Program-made: the position numbers and the translations under genes
Shown here: positions 38,441 through 47,481 of the stretch, one piece after another
How positions within the stretch are numbered: the stretch's first letter is position 1
Layout of the letters: every line of letters starts with the position of its first letter
Notes under the pieces: generated by a model
What the model was told of the DNA's origin: nothing
Seen by the model: only the letters and a program-made list of their open reading frames with translations
The model's database searches: none
From: Pseudomonas sp. Irchel s3h17
Lineage (GTDB): Bacteria > Pseudomonadota > Gammaproteobacteria > Pseudomonadales > Pseudomonadaceae
DNA length: 64,000 nucleotides
Assembly: GCF_900187505.1 (NCBI RefSeq)
Contig: NZ_FYDL01000005.1
Coordinates: 1 to 64,000, forward strand
Direction: 5' to 3'

Positions 38441-39010
38441 ATGAAAACTGGTAAAGAACTGAAACCCGGTACGGTGATCCGTCTCGAAAACGACCCTTGG
38501 CTGGTTCAGAAAGCTGAATTCACCAAGTCCGGTCGTAACAGCGCGATCATGAAGACCAAGCTGAAAAACCTGCTGACCGGTTACAAGACCGAGATCGTTT
38601 ACAGCGCTGACGACAAACTGGACGACGTGATCCTCGACCGCAAAGAAGCGACCCTGTCCTTCATCAGCGGCGACACCTACACGTTCATGGACACCAGCGA
38701 CTACACCATGTACGAGCTGAACGCCGAAGACATCGAAAGCGTTCTGCCATTCGTGGAAGAAGGCATGACCGACGTTTGCGAAGCCGTATTCTTCGAAGAC
38801 CGCTTGGTTTCCGTAGAGCTGCCGACCACTATCGTGCGTCAGGTTGACTACACCGAAGGTTCCGCTCGCGGTGACACTTCCGGCAAGGTGATGAAGCCTG
38901 CCAAACTGAAGAACGGTACCGAGCTGTCGGTTGCTGACTTCATCGAAATCGGCGACATGATCGAGATCGATACCCGCGAAGGCGGTTCTTACAAGGGCCG
39001 CGCTAAATAA
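38441..39010 (+). CDS. efp: Elongation factor P (Arg32 type)
   Basis: EF-P binds between the P and E sites of stalled ribosomes and speeds translation of polyproline stretches. The 189 residues comprise an N-terminal KOW-like domain and two OB domains. The modified loop reads TKSGRNSAI with arginine exactly at position 32, as required for EarP; the lysine-type EF-P with EpmAB is excluded. A terminator follows. Codon usage is that of a highly expressed gene. Confidence 0.98.
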   Translation: MKTGKELKPGTVIRLENDPWLVQKAEFTKSGRNSAIMKTKLKNLLTGYKTEIVYSADDKLDDVILDRKEATLSFISGDTYTFMDTSDYTMYELNAEDIESVLPFVEEGMTDVCEAVFFEDRLVSVELPTTIVRQVDYTEGSARGDTSGKVMKPAKLKNGTELSVADFIEIGDMIEIDTREGGSYKGRAK

Positions 39011-39030
39011 GCGCAGTTCTTGTAGGCACG

Positions 39031-39062
39031 AAAAAGCCCGACCATTGAGTCGGGCTTTTTTG
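39031..39062. terminator. Bidirectional terminator between efp and ohr
   Basis: AAAAAGCCCGAC-cattga-GTCGGGCTTTTTT; the A- and T-runs on both sides fit termination of both convergent genes. Confidence 0.9.
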
Positions 39063-39086
39063 TGCGCGTCTGATCAGGGCTAGCAC

Positions 39087-39506
39087 TCAGACGGTGACGT
39101 GCAAGCGAACGTCGACATTACCGCGAGTGGCGTTGGAGTAAGGGCAGACCTGGTGTGCGGCATCGACCAGGTTTTGGGCGTCGGTCTGCTCCAGGCCTGG
39201 CAGGCTGATGTGCAGGTCGATGTCCAGGCCGAAGCCTCCAGGGATCTGGCCGATGCCGACATGGGCGGTGATCGAGGCGTCATCGGGAATCTTGCGCTTG
39301 GTCTGGCTGGCGACGAATTTCAGCGCGCCGATGAAGCATGCCGAATAACCGGCCGCGAACAGTTGCTCGGGGTTGGTCGCCGCACCGCCGGCTCCGCCCA
39401 GCTCTTTCGGGGTAGCGAGCTTGACGTCGAGGATATTGTCACTGGAGACGGCGCGACCATCACGGCCACCGGTAGCGGTTGCAACAGCGGTATAGAGCGT
39501 TTGCAT
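39087..39506 (-). CDS. ohr: Organic hydroperoxide resistance protein Ohr
   Basis: Ohr is a thiol-dependent peroxidase that reduces organic hydroperoxides, using lipoylated proteins as electron source. The 139-residue OsmC-fold protein has the two catalytic cysteines Cys57 (AGYSACF) and Cys121 (QVCPYS) and the conserved Arg18. A palindrome 80 bp upstream is the likely OhrR operator; ohrR is the next gene upstream on the same strand. Confidence 0.95.
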   Translation of the reverse strand: MQTLYTAVATATGGRDGRAVSSDNILDVKLATPKELGGAGGAATNPEQLFAAGYSACFIGALKFVASQTKRKIPDDASITAHVGIGQIPGGFGLDIDLHISLPGLEQTDAQNLVDAAHQVCPYSNATRGNVDVRLHVTV

Positions 39507-39584
39507 GGTATGAGCCTCTTCGGAGTTTACGTTTTGCGCTAAAGGTTTGCGCGCTAAGTAATCGCCAAATAAATGTATCGCTCA

Positions 39585-39606
39585 AATATATTGCGCGCAA
39601 GATATT
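39585..39606. promoter_or_regulatory. Probable OhrR operator upstream of ohr
   Basis: AATATATTGC-gc-GCAAGATATT, 9 of 10 arm positions symmetric, with the core TTGCGCGCAA. A related half-site, TTTGCGCGCTAA, lies at about 39545-39556. The core is shared with the palindrome before gpx at 55153-55180. Confidence 0.65.
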
Positions 39607-39643
39607 TTTTCGATGTGCTCGAACGAAATGGAATCTACCGGCC

Positions 39644-39799
39644 TAATGCCGGTCAGTTAAGCAACTCAAGCGACGAAGATCCTGTGGGAGCGGGCTTGCC
39701 CGCGAAGAAAACACCGCGGTTTTCCAGGCATTACGCGTTATCGCGCTTCGCGGGCAAGCCCGCTCCCACCGGTCCTGCGGCTTAACTGACTGGCATTAA
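39644..39799. repeat. Extended REPIN-like palindromic element, copy 2
   Basis: Outer arms TAATGCCGGTCAGTTAAGC (39644-39662) and its reverse complement with one mismatch (39780-39798) enclose a perfect 24-bp inverted pair of REP units: 39684-39707 (GTGGGAGCGGGCTTGCCCGC...) and 39746-39769. The REP units differ in sequence from those in copy 1 (22781-22999), but the outer arms match at 16 of 18 positions. It fills most of the ohr-ohrR gap; no gene is present. Confidence 0.8.
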
Positions 39800-39911
39800 T
39801 CTGCTGGTCTGCGTTTTTTGGGGGGGAGGGCTGGTTTGGCAGTGCAGGCGGTGTCTCAGGAGCACCGCATGACTGTATTCGCCTGCAAGGCCGCTGCCAG
39901 GGAATGCGGCG

Positions 39912-40373
39912 TCAGAGGTTGTCTTGCAGATGGCTGCGCAGGTTCTGCAGATCGGCCTGCAGCTTGCGCATTTGCTCCAGGGTCTGGCCACTGGCGCCGA
40001 GGATGCAGGGCGGAATGTCACGGGCTTGGTCTCGCAACGCCCGGCCTTGTTCGGTCAGTTCGACGATGACCACTCGCTCATCTTCACGACTGCGGGTGCG
40101 GCTCAGCAGCCCCTCTGCTTCCAGGCGCTTGAGCAAGGGCGTCAGCGAACCGGGGTCGGTCAGCAGGCGGTGACTGATTTCGCCGACCGTCAGCCCGTCC
40201 CGTTCCCACAACACCATCATTGCCAGGTATTGCGGGTAGGTCAGGCCAAGCGCTTGCAGCAGGGGTTTGTAGACCTTGGTCATCAGCAGCGAAGTGGAGT
40301 GCAGGGCAAAGCACAGCTGGTTATCCAGCAGCAGGTTGTCGCAGTTGTCCGGGGTGTTGCGTGGAGGGGTCAT
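39912..40373 (-). CDS. ohrR: OhrR, MarR-family organic peroxide sensor
   Basis: A 153-residue MarR repressor of the OhrR branch. The reactive N-terminal cysteine is Cys21 in LLLDNQLCFAL, and the winged helix reads GLTVGEISHRLLTDPGSLTPLLKRLE. Oxidation of the Cys by organic hydroperoxides releases the operator and induces ohr. The ATG at 40373 follows AAGG; an ATG nine codons upstream is less well supported. It is separated from ohr by about 400 bp containing a REPIN-like element. Confidence 0.9.
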   Translation of the reverse strand: MTPPRNTPDNCDNLLLDNQLCFALHSTSLLMTKVYKPLLQALGLTYPQYLAMMVLWERDGLTVGEISHRLLTDPGSLTPLLKRLEAEGLLSRTRSREDERVVIVELTEQGRALRDQARDIPPCILGASGQTLEQMRKLQADLQNLRSHLQDNL

Positions 40374-40442
40374 GTCTTGGCCTTGATCGGTGATCGTCAT
40401 GAATCTAGCGGGCGAGTGTTTAATGCGCCAGATAATTTTCAG

Positions 40443-41399
40443 CTAGAGCCGGCCGAAGTCCCGTTGCAGCGCCAGATCCCAGGGGGGCACCGGGCTGAAG
40501 CGGCTCTTGAGGTATTCCAGCAACAAGCGACTGCGCGAACTGGCCTGCTGCTCGAGGCGTAAGGCGTAGATGCCGGTGTTTTCCGGTTTCGGCAGACCGC
40601 CTTCGCAAAACAGCGGCAGCAATTCACCGCGCAACAAGTATTCGCCGCACAACCAGGTGGGCAGGTGGGCGATGCCCAGGCCGGCGAGGGCACCGTAGAG
40701 CAGGGCTTCGGCGTTGTTGGCGCTCAGGCGAATGCGTGGCGGGCGATGCAATTGCAGTTGCCCATCCACTTCGAAGCGCCAGGCGAAGGGCGGCGCCAGG
40801 CCAGCCCAGTCGAGGCCATCGTGCTCATGCAACTCCCCCGGATGGCGGGGTGTACCGCGACGCTTGAGGTAGGCCGGGCTGGCACAGGCAATCCGCACCA
40901 TGCAGGCCAGCGGGGTGGCGACCATTCGTGTGTCCGCCATTTGCCCGGCGCGCAGTACCAGATCGACCTTGCCCAGGTTCGAGCCGTGCATGTCGACGAA
41001 GCTGTCGATCAAGTGCAATTGCACGTCCAGCCCGGGGTACAGCCCCAGGAAATCGGCGATCACCGGTGCCAGGTGCCGTCGTCCGAAGGCAGCGGGCGCG
41101 TCGACCCGGATCAGGCCTTCCGGCGCGCTGCTCAAGGACGCGGCCTCGGCGCGGGCCAGGCGCAATTCGCTGACGATCCGCCGCGCCCGCTCGGCAAACG
41201 CCAGCCCGGCGGGCGTGGCACGTACAGCGTGGGTGCTGCGCACGAACAACTGGCTGCCGAGGGCGTTCTCCAGGCTGTCGATGCGCCTGGCCACGGCCGA
41301 AGGTGTCAGCGGATGTCGGCGAGAAGTGGCGGAAAAACTGCCGGTTTCCAGTACGTCGAGAAAAAGCCCCAGTTGATCGGTGAGTGCGTTCGGATTCAT
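40443..41399 (-). CDS. LysR-type transcriptional regulator
   Basis: A 318-residue LysR regulator with N-terminal helix-turn-helix (SFSATSRRHPLTPSAVARRIDSLENALG) and effector domain (GLIRVDAPAAFGRRHLAPVIADFL). It is transcribed away from the TauE/SafE-like exporter gene, 107 bp to the right, and may regulate it; this is position-based inference only. The start at 41399 has no strong ribosome binding site. Confidence 0.88.
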   Translation of the reverse strand: MNPNALTDQLGLFLDVLETGSFSATSRRHPLTPSAVARRIDSLENALGSQLFVRSTHAVRATPAGLAFAERARRIVSELRLARAEAASLSSAPEGLIRVDAPAAFGRRHLAPVIADFLGLYPGLDVQLHLIDSFVDMHGSNLGKVDLVLRAGQMADTRMVATPLACMVRIACASPAYLKRRGTPRHPGELHEHDGLDWAGLAPPFAWRFEVDGQLQLHRPPRIRLSANNAEALLYGALAGLGIAHLPTWLCGEYLLRGELLPLFCEGGLPKPENTGIYALRLEQQASSRSRLLLEYLKSRFSPVPPWDLALQRDFGRL

Positions 41400-41506
41400 G
41401 GCGCTGTGCTTGTGCGAAGTTGGCATAACCATTGTGCGTTGCTGTGCGTTTCCCCGCCAGAGCTGACTGCGTAGCATGTAGCGTCTGATGCGAGAGGAAA
41501 TCGCCC

Positions 41507-42256
41507 GTGGTTGAATTAATGATCTATCTGGTACTGGGTGCCGCCCTTGGCACCGTGGGTGGCTTGTTCGGGATTGGCGGTGGCTTGATCGCCATTCCTG
41601 TGCTCGGTGTGCTGTTCGGCCTGGACCAGCAGATGGCACAAGGTACCGCGCTGGTGATGGTGGTGCCGAATGTCATGCTGGCGCTGTGGCGCTATCACCA
41701 ACGCAATCGCATCGAACTGCGTCATGCGGTGCCGCTGGCCTCGATGGGCTTCTGCTTCGCCTGGCTCGGCTCGATCTGGGCGGTCGGGATTGATGCCCAG
41801 GTGATGCGCATCGGGTTTGTCGCCTTTCTGGTGGCCTTGTCGGCGTACAACCTGCTGCGCATGTTCATGGCCAGCACCCCGGCCACTGGGCAGATGCGTT
41901 ACGGCTGGCCGTGGCTGGGCGTGCTGGGCGCAGCTTCCGGAGCCATGGGCGGGTTGTTCGGCGTGGGCGGTGCGGTGGTGGCGACACCGGTGCTCACCAG
42001 CCTGTTCGGCACTACCCAGGTGGTCGCCCAAGGGTTGTCGCTGGCGTTGGCCTTGCCCAGTACCGGCGTGACCCTGGTGACCTATGCGGCTCACCAGCAA
42101 GTGAACTGGAGCATCGCACTACCGATGGCGCTCGGTGGTTTGCTGAGCATCAGTTGGGGTGTGAGGATCGCCCATGCCATGCCGGAGCGATGGCTGCGCG
42201 CGTTGTTCTGCGGCTTTCTCGTGCTGTGTGCAGTGATGCTCGCCTTTAAAGTTTGA
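41507..42256 (+). CDS. TauE/SafE-family sulfite/organosulfonate exporter-like permease
   Basis: A 249-residue integral membrane protein with about eight helices and two internally repeated halves with the family motif (LGTVGGLFGIGGGLIAIPVL; GAMGGLFGVGGAVVATPVL). Family members export sulfite or organic anions, but the substrate is unknown. GTG start at 41507 with GAGAGGAAA upstream. The stop region overlaps the convergent LysR gene by 11 bp. Confidence 0.9.
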   Translation: MVELMIYLVLGAALGTVGGLFGIGGGLIAIPVLGVLFGLDQQMAQGTALVMVVPNVMLALWRYHQRNRIELRHAVPLASMGFCFAWLGSIWAVGIDAQVMRIGFVAFLVALSAYNLLRMFMASTPATGQMRYGWPWLGVLGAASGAMGGLFGVGGAVVATPVLTSLFGTTQVVAQGLSLALALPSTGVTLVTYAAHQQVNWSIALPMALGGLLSISWGVRIAHAMPERWLRALFCGFLVLCAVMLAFKV

Positions 42257-43124
42257 AGCCCTCGACAATGTGTTCCGCCAGGCACTCGGTGATCGGCGAC
42301 GGGTGATGCAGGTTGCGCACCAGCATGATGCTGGCCTCGGGTAGCTGGGGCAGCCCTTGCGCTTCGCCGAGGATGCGCATGTCTTGAGGAATGAGACTCT
42401 CCAGTTGCGCAGTGATCGCCAGGCCCGCGCTGACCACCGCCATGATCGCCGACAGGCTCGAGCTGTTGTAGGCGATCCGGTACTCACGGCCGGAAGCGTC
42501 CAGCGCATTACAGGCCCAGAGACGGCAGAAGCAATCACTGTTGAACATCGCCAGCGGTAAGGGTGATTGTTCGATGGGGTTGTAGCACTGTGCCTGGGCC
42601 CAGACGAAGCGCTCCTTGCGCAGCAATTGGCCGATCTCGCTACCAGGTTCGCGGGTAACGATCGACAAGTCGAGGTCCTGGCGCAGCAGGAGCTGTTTGG
42701 ACGACTCGCAATGCACTTCGATCTGGACCAGTGGGTAGGACTGGGCAAAGCGCGACAGAATGCCGGGCAAAAACCGCATCACGTAGTCATCGGGCGTGCC
42801 GATGCGCACGGTGCCGACCATGTGCGGCTCGCGCAGGGTGTTGAACACTTCGCTGTGCAGTTTCAGGATGCGCCGGGCATACCCCAGGAGCACCTGGCCC
42901 TCGGCGGTCAGCCTGACCTGGCGACCCTCTCGTTGAAACAGCTGGCGCTGCAACACGTCTTCTTCCAGGCGCTTCATCTGCATGCTCACCGCCGATTGCG
43001 TGCGGTTGACCAGCTCGCCGGCACGGGTGAACCCGCCTTGGTCGGCGATGGCGACGAAGGTGCGCAGGACGTCGGTATCGATACTGGGGTAGGCCAATTG
43101 ATCAATCTCCGAGATGTGTTTCAT
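42246..43124 (-). CDS. LysR-type transcriptional regulator
   Basis: The 292 residues comprise a LysR helix-turn-helix (FTRAGELVNRTQSAVSMQMKRLEEDV) and an effector domain (GTVRIGTPDDYVMRFLPGILSRFA) with Cys-containing segment SDCFCRLWACNAL. The start at 43124 is chosen among ATGs at 43124 and 43133. It diverges from a DUF1127 gene 70 bp away. This neighbourhood (LysR regulator with short DUF1127 genes) suggests control of the latter. Confidence 0.88.
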   Translation of the reverse strand: MKHISEIDQLAYPSIDTDVLRTFVAIADQGGFTRAGELVNRTQSAVSMQMKRLEEDVLQRQLFQREGRQVRLTAEGQVLLGYARRILKLHSEVFNTLREPHMVGTVRIGTPDDYVMRFLPGILSRFAQSYPLVQIEVHCESSKQLLLRQDLDLSIVTREPGSEIGQLLRKERFVWAQAQCYNPIEQSPLPLAMFNSDCFCRLWACNALDASGREYRIAYNSSSLSAIMAVVSAGLAITAQLESLIPQDMRILGEAQGLPQLPEASIMLVRNLHHPSPITECLAEHIVEGFKL

Positions 43125-43194
43125 TAGAAACATTCGTTGGATTGATCTTAGTCCCGGCGCGAGACTTGAGCCATCCACAACGGAGGGCAAGACG

Positions 43195-43422
43195 ATGAAA
43201 GGTCAAAAAGGCTACGTGCAGCTGGACCATTTTTCACACCATGGCTTCTCTCTGCACCACCTGCTGGACAAGCTCACCCGCTGGCATCAGCTCTACCGTG
43301 AGCGCACGCTGTTGGCCAGCCTGAGCGATGAGGCGCTGAAGGATATCGGCTTGAGCCGGGCGGATGTCGAACAGGAATCCGAACGGCATTTCTGGGAAGA
43401 CCCCATGGGGTTGGGTAAATAA
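43195..43422 (+). CDS. DUF1127 (YjiS-like) small protein
   Basis: A 75-residue protein whose C-terminal half is a DUF1127 domain: LDKLTRWHQLYRERTLLASLSDEALKDIGLSRADVEQE. The arginine- and leucine-rich domain is found in small proteins linked to phosphate, carbon or stress regulation and RNA binding in other alpha- and gamma-proteobacteria. The ATG at 43195 follows GGAGGG. A paralog follows 160 bp later. Confidence 0.87.
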   Translation: MKGQKGYVQLDHFSHHGFSLHHLLDKLTRWHQLYRERTLLASLSDEALKDIGLSRADVEQESERHFWEDPMGLGK

Positions 43423-43584
43423 CCGCAAGCGCTTGTTGAAATGTCCGGTCACGGCTTCATCGCACCGTGCGAAAGCCCTTGCGGTGGGGCTTGTGGCGAT
43501 CAGGAAACAGACGGTCATAGACATTCGCTAGGCCCGTTTCGGCACCTGTACAAGACTGCGCCCTCAATTTTGAGGAGCACCGTC

Positions 43585-43824
43585 ATGGAACGACAGCGCA
43601 AATTAATGAGTGTGGGAGCCCGGGCACTGCGATCGACGCTGAATGCCTCCAGTCAACGCCTGTGCAAGGCAGTGGCGCAGTTGAGTCGCTGGCGACAGCT
43701 GAGCCAGGATCGTGCCGAGCTGGCTCGGATGAGTGATGACCGGCTGCGGGACATTGGCCTGAGCCGGGCGGACGTGCTCAAGGAGTATGCTCGTCCTTTC
43801 TGGGATGATCCGTTGAAACGATGA
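43585..43824 (+). CDS. DUF1127 (YjiS-like) small protein, second copy
   Basis: The 79-residue protein has an arginine-rich N-terminus and the same C-terminal domain (LSRWRQLSQDRAELARMSDD, RLRDIGLSRADVLKEYARPF, WDDP) as the preceding gene; DIGLSRADV is identical. The pair arose by duplication. The ATG has GAGGAG upstream. Confidence 0.87.
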   Translation: MERQRKLMSVGARALRSTLNASSQRLCKAVAQLSRWRQLSQDRAELARMSDDRLRDIGLSRADVLKEYARPFWDDPLKR

Positions 43825-43890
43825 CCGGGTTCGTTGGCATTTTGTCATCCTGGCACTAAGGTGGAGGGAGCCTTCATCACGAGTTATCGA

Positions 43891-45120
43891 ATGACAGGTT
43901 CCCTCTGTTTTTCCTTGAATCAGGCCCGGCGCCTGGCGCTGACGGCCCAAGGGTTCTCCGGGCGCCAGCCATCGGCGGTGCTCAAGTCGACCCCGCTCAA
44001 TCGGTTGATCGAGCGACTGGGTGTGTTGCAGATCGATTCGGTCAACGCCCTGGTGCGCTCGCACTACCTTCCCTTGTTCTCTCGCCTGGGCCATTACTCA
44101 ACCGACTTGCTTGACCAGGCCGCCTGGAGCCAGGGGCGGCGACGGACGTTGTTCGAGTATTGGGGGCATGAGGCCTCCTTGCTGCCGTTATCGATGTATC
44201 CCCTGATGCGCTGGCGCATGCAACGGGCAGCGCAAGGGCAGGGCATTTATCAGCAACTGGCGGCCTTTGGCCGGGAGCAACAGGCGACTATTCGTAGGGT
44301 GCTGGCCCTGGTTGAGGAGCGTGGGGCGCTCGGTGCCGGCAGTCTGTCCACTCGCCAGGAACGAGCTGGCCCTTGGTGGGACTGGAGTGCCGAGAAGCAT
44401 GCGCTGGAATGGTTGTTCGCCGCCGGTGAGGTGACAGTGGCGGGGCGCCGGGGGTTCGAGCGTCTTTATGATTTACCGGAGCGGGTCATTCCCGCGCAGA
44501 TTCTGCAGCACCCCCTGATCGGGGAAACCGAAGCCCAGAAGGGGCTGTTGTTGCGCGCCGCCAGCGCCTTGGGTGTCAGTACGGAAAAGGACTTGCGTGA
44601 CTATTTCCGCCTGGAGTTGGCGCCGTGTCGGCATGCGTTGGCCGAACTGGTCGAGAATGGCCAGTTGCAGGTGTGCCAGGTGCAGGGCTGGAAGCAACCG
44701 GCCTATTGCCTACCCAATCCTTCGGTGCCGCACAGTGTGGTTGCCAGCGCATTGCTGTCGCCGTTTGATTCGTTGATCTGGGAGCGCAGTCGAACCGAGC
44801 GGTTGTTCGATTTTCGCTATCGGCTGGAAATCTACACACCACCAGCCAAGCGAGTTTATGGCTATTACGTGTTGCCGTTCCTGCACCGAGAGCGGATTGC
44901 GGCGCGGGTCGATCTTCGGGCAGAGCGGGCATTCGGCTGCCTGGCGGTGCATGGGGTCCACGAAGAGCAGCAAGGCCTGGACGAGGAGGGGATGCTGGCG
45001 TTGGCACTGCACCTGAGGCAGCTGGCGAATTGGCTGGGGCTGGCGCGGATTCAGCTCAATTGCCCGCGCGCCAGTGCGGCGCGGTTGCGGGTGGCGTTGG
45101 CCGGCATGGGCGGTGACTGA
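43891..45120 (+). CDS. Winged-helix protein of the YcaQ (crosslink repair glycosylase) family
   Basis: A 409-residue AlkZ/YcaQ-like HTH_42 protein. YcaQ excises bases from DNA interstrand crosslinks in E. coli. Visible family segments are RLGVLQIDSVNALVRSHYLPLFSRLG near the start (with the Gln-x-Asp catalytic-type QID), FEYWGHEASLLP, and a C-terminal SPFDSLIWERSRTERLFDFRYRLEIYTP followed by YGYYVLPFL. The start at 43891 has a weak binding site. The assignment to YcaQ rather than another HTH_42 subfamily rests on the QxD motif. Confidence 0.85.
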   Translation: MTGSLCFSLNQARRLALTAQGFSGRQPSAVLKSTPLNRLIERLGVLQIDSVNALVRSHYLPLFSRLGHYSTDLLDQAAWSQGRRRTLFEYWGHEASLLPLSMYPLMRWRMQRAAQGQGIYQQLAAFGREQQATIRRVLALVEERGALGAGSLSTRQERAGPWWDWSAEKHALEWLFAAGEVTVAGRRGFERLYDLPERVIPAQILQHPLIGETEAQKGLLLRAASALGVSTEKDLRDYFRLELAPCRHALAELVENGQLQVCQVQGWKQPAYCLPNPSVPHSVVASALLSPFDSLIWERSRTERLFDFRYRLEIYTPPAKRVYGYYVLPFLHRERIAARVDLRAERAFGCLAVHGVHEEQQGLDEEGMLALALHLRQLANWLGLARIQLNCPRASAARLRVALAGMGGD

Positions 45121-45145
45121 TCCGACGCTCGCGGCGAATCAGTCA
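45114..45145. terminator. Hairpin between convergent ycaQ-like and class II DAHP synthase genes
   Basis: TGACTGAT...ATCAGTCA perfect 8-bp stem overlapping the stop codon, no T-run. Confidence 0.4.
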
Positions 45146-45162
45146 ACCCGGGACCGCCTGAC

Positions 45163-46509
45163 TCAGCGCCGAACCTGTTTCAGGGTTTCAGCAATCAGGA
45201 ACGCCAACTCCAGCGACTGATCGGCATTCATCCGAGGGTCGCAGTGGGTGTGGTAGCGATCCGACAAACCATCTTCGGTGATCGGTCGTGCGCCGCCGAT
45301 GCATTCGGTGACGTTCTGCCCGGTCATCTCGATGTGAATGCCACCGGCGTAGGTGCCTTCTGCTTCGTGAACCTGGAAGAACTGTTTCACCTCGCCGAGG
45401 ATCTGCGCAAAGTCCCGCGTCTTGTAGCCGCTGCTGGCCTTGATGGTGTTGCCGTGCATTGGGTCGCAGCTCCAGAGCACGTTCTTGCCCTCGCGCTCTA
45501 CGGCGCGGATCAACGACGGGAGATGGTCGCCGACCTTGTTCGCGCCCATGCGGGCGATCAGGTTCAGGCGGCCCGGGTCGTTGTCCGGATTAAGCACATC
45601 GATCAGGCGAATCAGATCGTCGGTGTTCATGCTTGGGCCGACCTTGACCCCGATCGGGTTGTTCACCCCGCGCAGGAATTCGACATGGGCACCGTCGAGC
45701 TGGCGGGTGCGGTCGCCGATCCACAGCATGTGGGCCGAGCAGTCGTAATAGTCGTTGGTCAGACTGTCACGGCGTACAAAGGCTTCTTCGTAGTTGAGCA
45801 ACAGCGCTTCATGAGCGGTGAAAAAACTGGTTTCGCGCAATTGCGGCGAGCTGTCCATGCCACAGGCGCGCATGAAGGCCAGGGTTTCATCGATGCGGTC
45901 GGCCAGGTGACTGTATTTCTCGGCCAGCGCCGAGTTGGCGATGAAGTCCAGGTTCCATTTGTGCACTTGATGCAGGTCGGCAAAGCCGCCCTGGGCAAAG
46001 GCGCGCAGCAGGTTCAGGGTGGCGGTGGACTGGTGGTAGGACTGCAACAGGCGTTCCGGGTCCGGCACGCGGCTCTTCGCGTCGAAGCCGATGCCATTGA
46101 CGATGTCGCCACGGTAGGCCGGCAGGGTGATGCCGTTGATGGTTTCGTCATTGGCCGAGCGCGGCTTGGCGAATTGTCCGGCCATGCGCCCGACCTTGAC
46201 CACCGGGCAACCGGCGGCGAAGGTCATGACGATCGCCATTTGCAGCAAGACTTTGAACGTGTCGCGGATCTTCGCTGCCGAAAACTCGGCAAAGCTCTCC
46301 GCACAATCACCGCCCTGCAACAAGAATGCCCGCCCCTGGGTGACTTCGGCGAACTGACGACGCAACTCCCGGGCCTCACCGGCAAACACCAAGGGCGGAT
46401 AACTGGCCAGGCTTTGCTCGACGGCCTGCAAGTGCGCCGCGTCAGGGTAGTGGGGTTGTTGCTGGATCGGCAGGGCGCGCCAGCTGTCAGGACTCCAGGG
46501 TTGGCTCAT
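45163..46509 (-). CDS. Class II 3-deoxy-7-phosphoheptulonate (DAHP) synthase
   Basis: A 448-residue class II (plant/actinobacterial type) DAHP synthase. It shows [73 protein letters not shown] and HTHCDPRMN, which include the metal-binding Cys, His and Asp residues. It catalyses the same reaction as the class I enzyme at 30648-31724. It lacks neighbours of phenazine synthesis, so a housekeeping or alternatively regulated role is inferred. Confidence 0.95.
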   Translation of the reverse strand: MSQPWSPDSWRALPIQQQPHYPDAAHLQAVEQSLASYPPLVFAGEARELRRQFAEVTQGRAFLLQGGDCAESFAEFSAAKIRDTFKVLLQMAIVMTFAAGCPVVKVGRMAGQFAKPRSANDETINGITLPAYRGDIVNGIGFDAKSRVPDPERLLQSYHQSTATLNLLRAFAQGGFADLHQVHKWNLDFIANSALAEKYSHLADRIDETLAFMRACGMDSSPQLRETSFFTAHEALLLNYEEAFVRRDSLTNDYYDCSAHMLWIGDRTRQLDGAHVEFLRGVNNPIGVKVGPSMNTDDLIRLIDVLNPDNDPGRLNLIARMGANKVGDHLPSLIRAVEREGKNVLWSCDPMHGNTIKASSGYKTRDFAQILGEVKQFFQVHEAEGTYAGGIHIEMTGQNVTECIGGARPITEDGLSDRYHTHCDPRMNADQSLELAFLIAETLKQVRR

Positions 46510-46664
46510 CACGGTCTCTAGTGTTTACGCTCGGGACCTCATGTTATCAGTAATTAGTGCGTGACCTATTCCCGAAGCTTGGCGGACAATCGCGCCTTTG
46601 CCGCGCTGAGCGCAATGAATGATTGCGTTGCCGGGGATCCGTCCGGTAACGACCAGGAGATGAA

Positions 46665-47420
46665 ATGACTGAGGAGCGCGTCGAGCATCTGCTCGCCGAG
46701 GTGCATGATGAATTCGGCATGATCCGGGTGCTGGAAGTGGCGGATTATCGCTTTCTCGAATTTGGCGATGCGATCGAGCAGAGCTGCGTATTCACCGCTG
46801 ATCCAAGCTGGCTCGAATATGATTACACCCGCGCCATGCTGATTGGTGCCCTGTGCCATGAGCAGCCGGAAAGCGCGCTGTTTCTTGGGTTGGGGGCCGG
46901 TACGCTGACCCAGGCGTGCCTGAAGTTCCTGCCGCTGGAAGACGTCGAGGCCATTGAGCTGCGCCCGGACGTGCCGCGCCTGGCCATCGAATACCTGGGG
47001 CTGGATGACGATCCCCGTCTATTCATCCGTATCGGCGATGCGCTCGAGCTGTTGGAAACGGCCGAATCGGCCGACCTGATTTTTGTCGACCTCTACACCG
47101 ATGTCGGGCCGGGTGTCGGGCATCTGGCCTGGGGCTTTCTGGAAAACTGCCAGAAGCGCCTCAATCCGGGCGGCTGGCTGGTGATCAACCAGTGGGCCAC
47201 CGATGACGGCAAGCCCTTGGGCGCTGCGCTGCTGCGCGGGCTTTATCACCGGCATTACTGGGAACTGCCGGTGAAGGAGGGCAACGTGATCCTGCTCGTG
47301 CCGTCCGCCCTTGACCAGACACTGGACATGCAAGGGCTGACTGCCCGCGCCGAAGCCCTGGCGCCGCGCCTGGGTTACTCGTTGCAGTCGTTGATCAAAT
47401 GCATTCGCCCGGCGACCTGA
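46665..47420 (+). CDS. Spermidine synthase-like methyltransferase-fold protein
   Basis: A 251-residue Rossmann-fold protein related to SpeE: LFLGLGAGTLTQACLKFLP (nucleotide-binding loop), VEAIELRPDVPRLAIEYLG and ADLIFVDLYTDVGPG. The aminopropyltransferase gatekeeper sequences are changed, so true spermidine synthesis is doubtful. The ATG has GGAGATGA upstream. A perfect hairpin follows. Confidence 0.8.
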   Translation: MTEERVEHLLAEVHDEFGMIRVLEVADYRFLEFGDAIEQSCVFTADPSWLEYDYTRAMLIGALCHEQPESALFLGLGAGTLTQACLKFLPLEDVEAIELRPDVPRLAIEYLGLDDDPRLFIRIGDALELLETAESADLIFVDLYTDVGPGVGHLAWGFLENCQKRLNPGGWLVINQWATDDGKPLGAALLRGLYHRHYWELPVKEGNVILLVPSALDQTLDMQGLTARAEALAPRLGYSLQSLIKCIRPAT

Positions 47421-47429
47421 GTGGCTTGT

Positions 47430-47463
47430 GAGTGCTGTCGCGAGCAAGCTTGCGACAGCACTC
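47430..47463. terminator. Perfect 12-bp hairpin between convergent genes
   Basis: GAGTGCTGTCGC-gagcaagctt-GCGACAGCACTC. The loop side resembles the REP core (TCGCGAGCAAGC). It lies between two convergent genes and may terminate both, but has no T-run. Confidence 0.55.
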
Positions 47464-47481
47464 TGACGGGCAACTGCCACG

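Noticed and set aside
45244..46521. 425-codon plus-strand frame opposite the class II DAHP synthase
   Set aside because: Antisense shadow; the synthase shows all metal-binding motifs.
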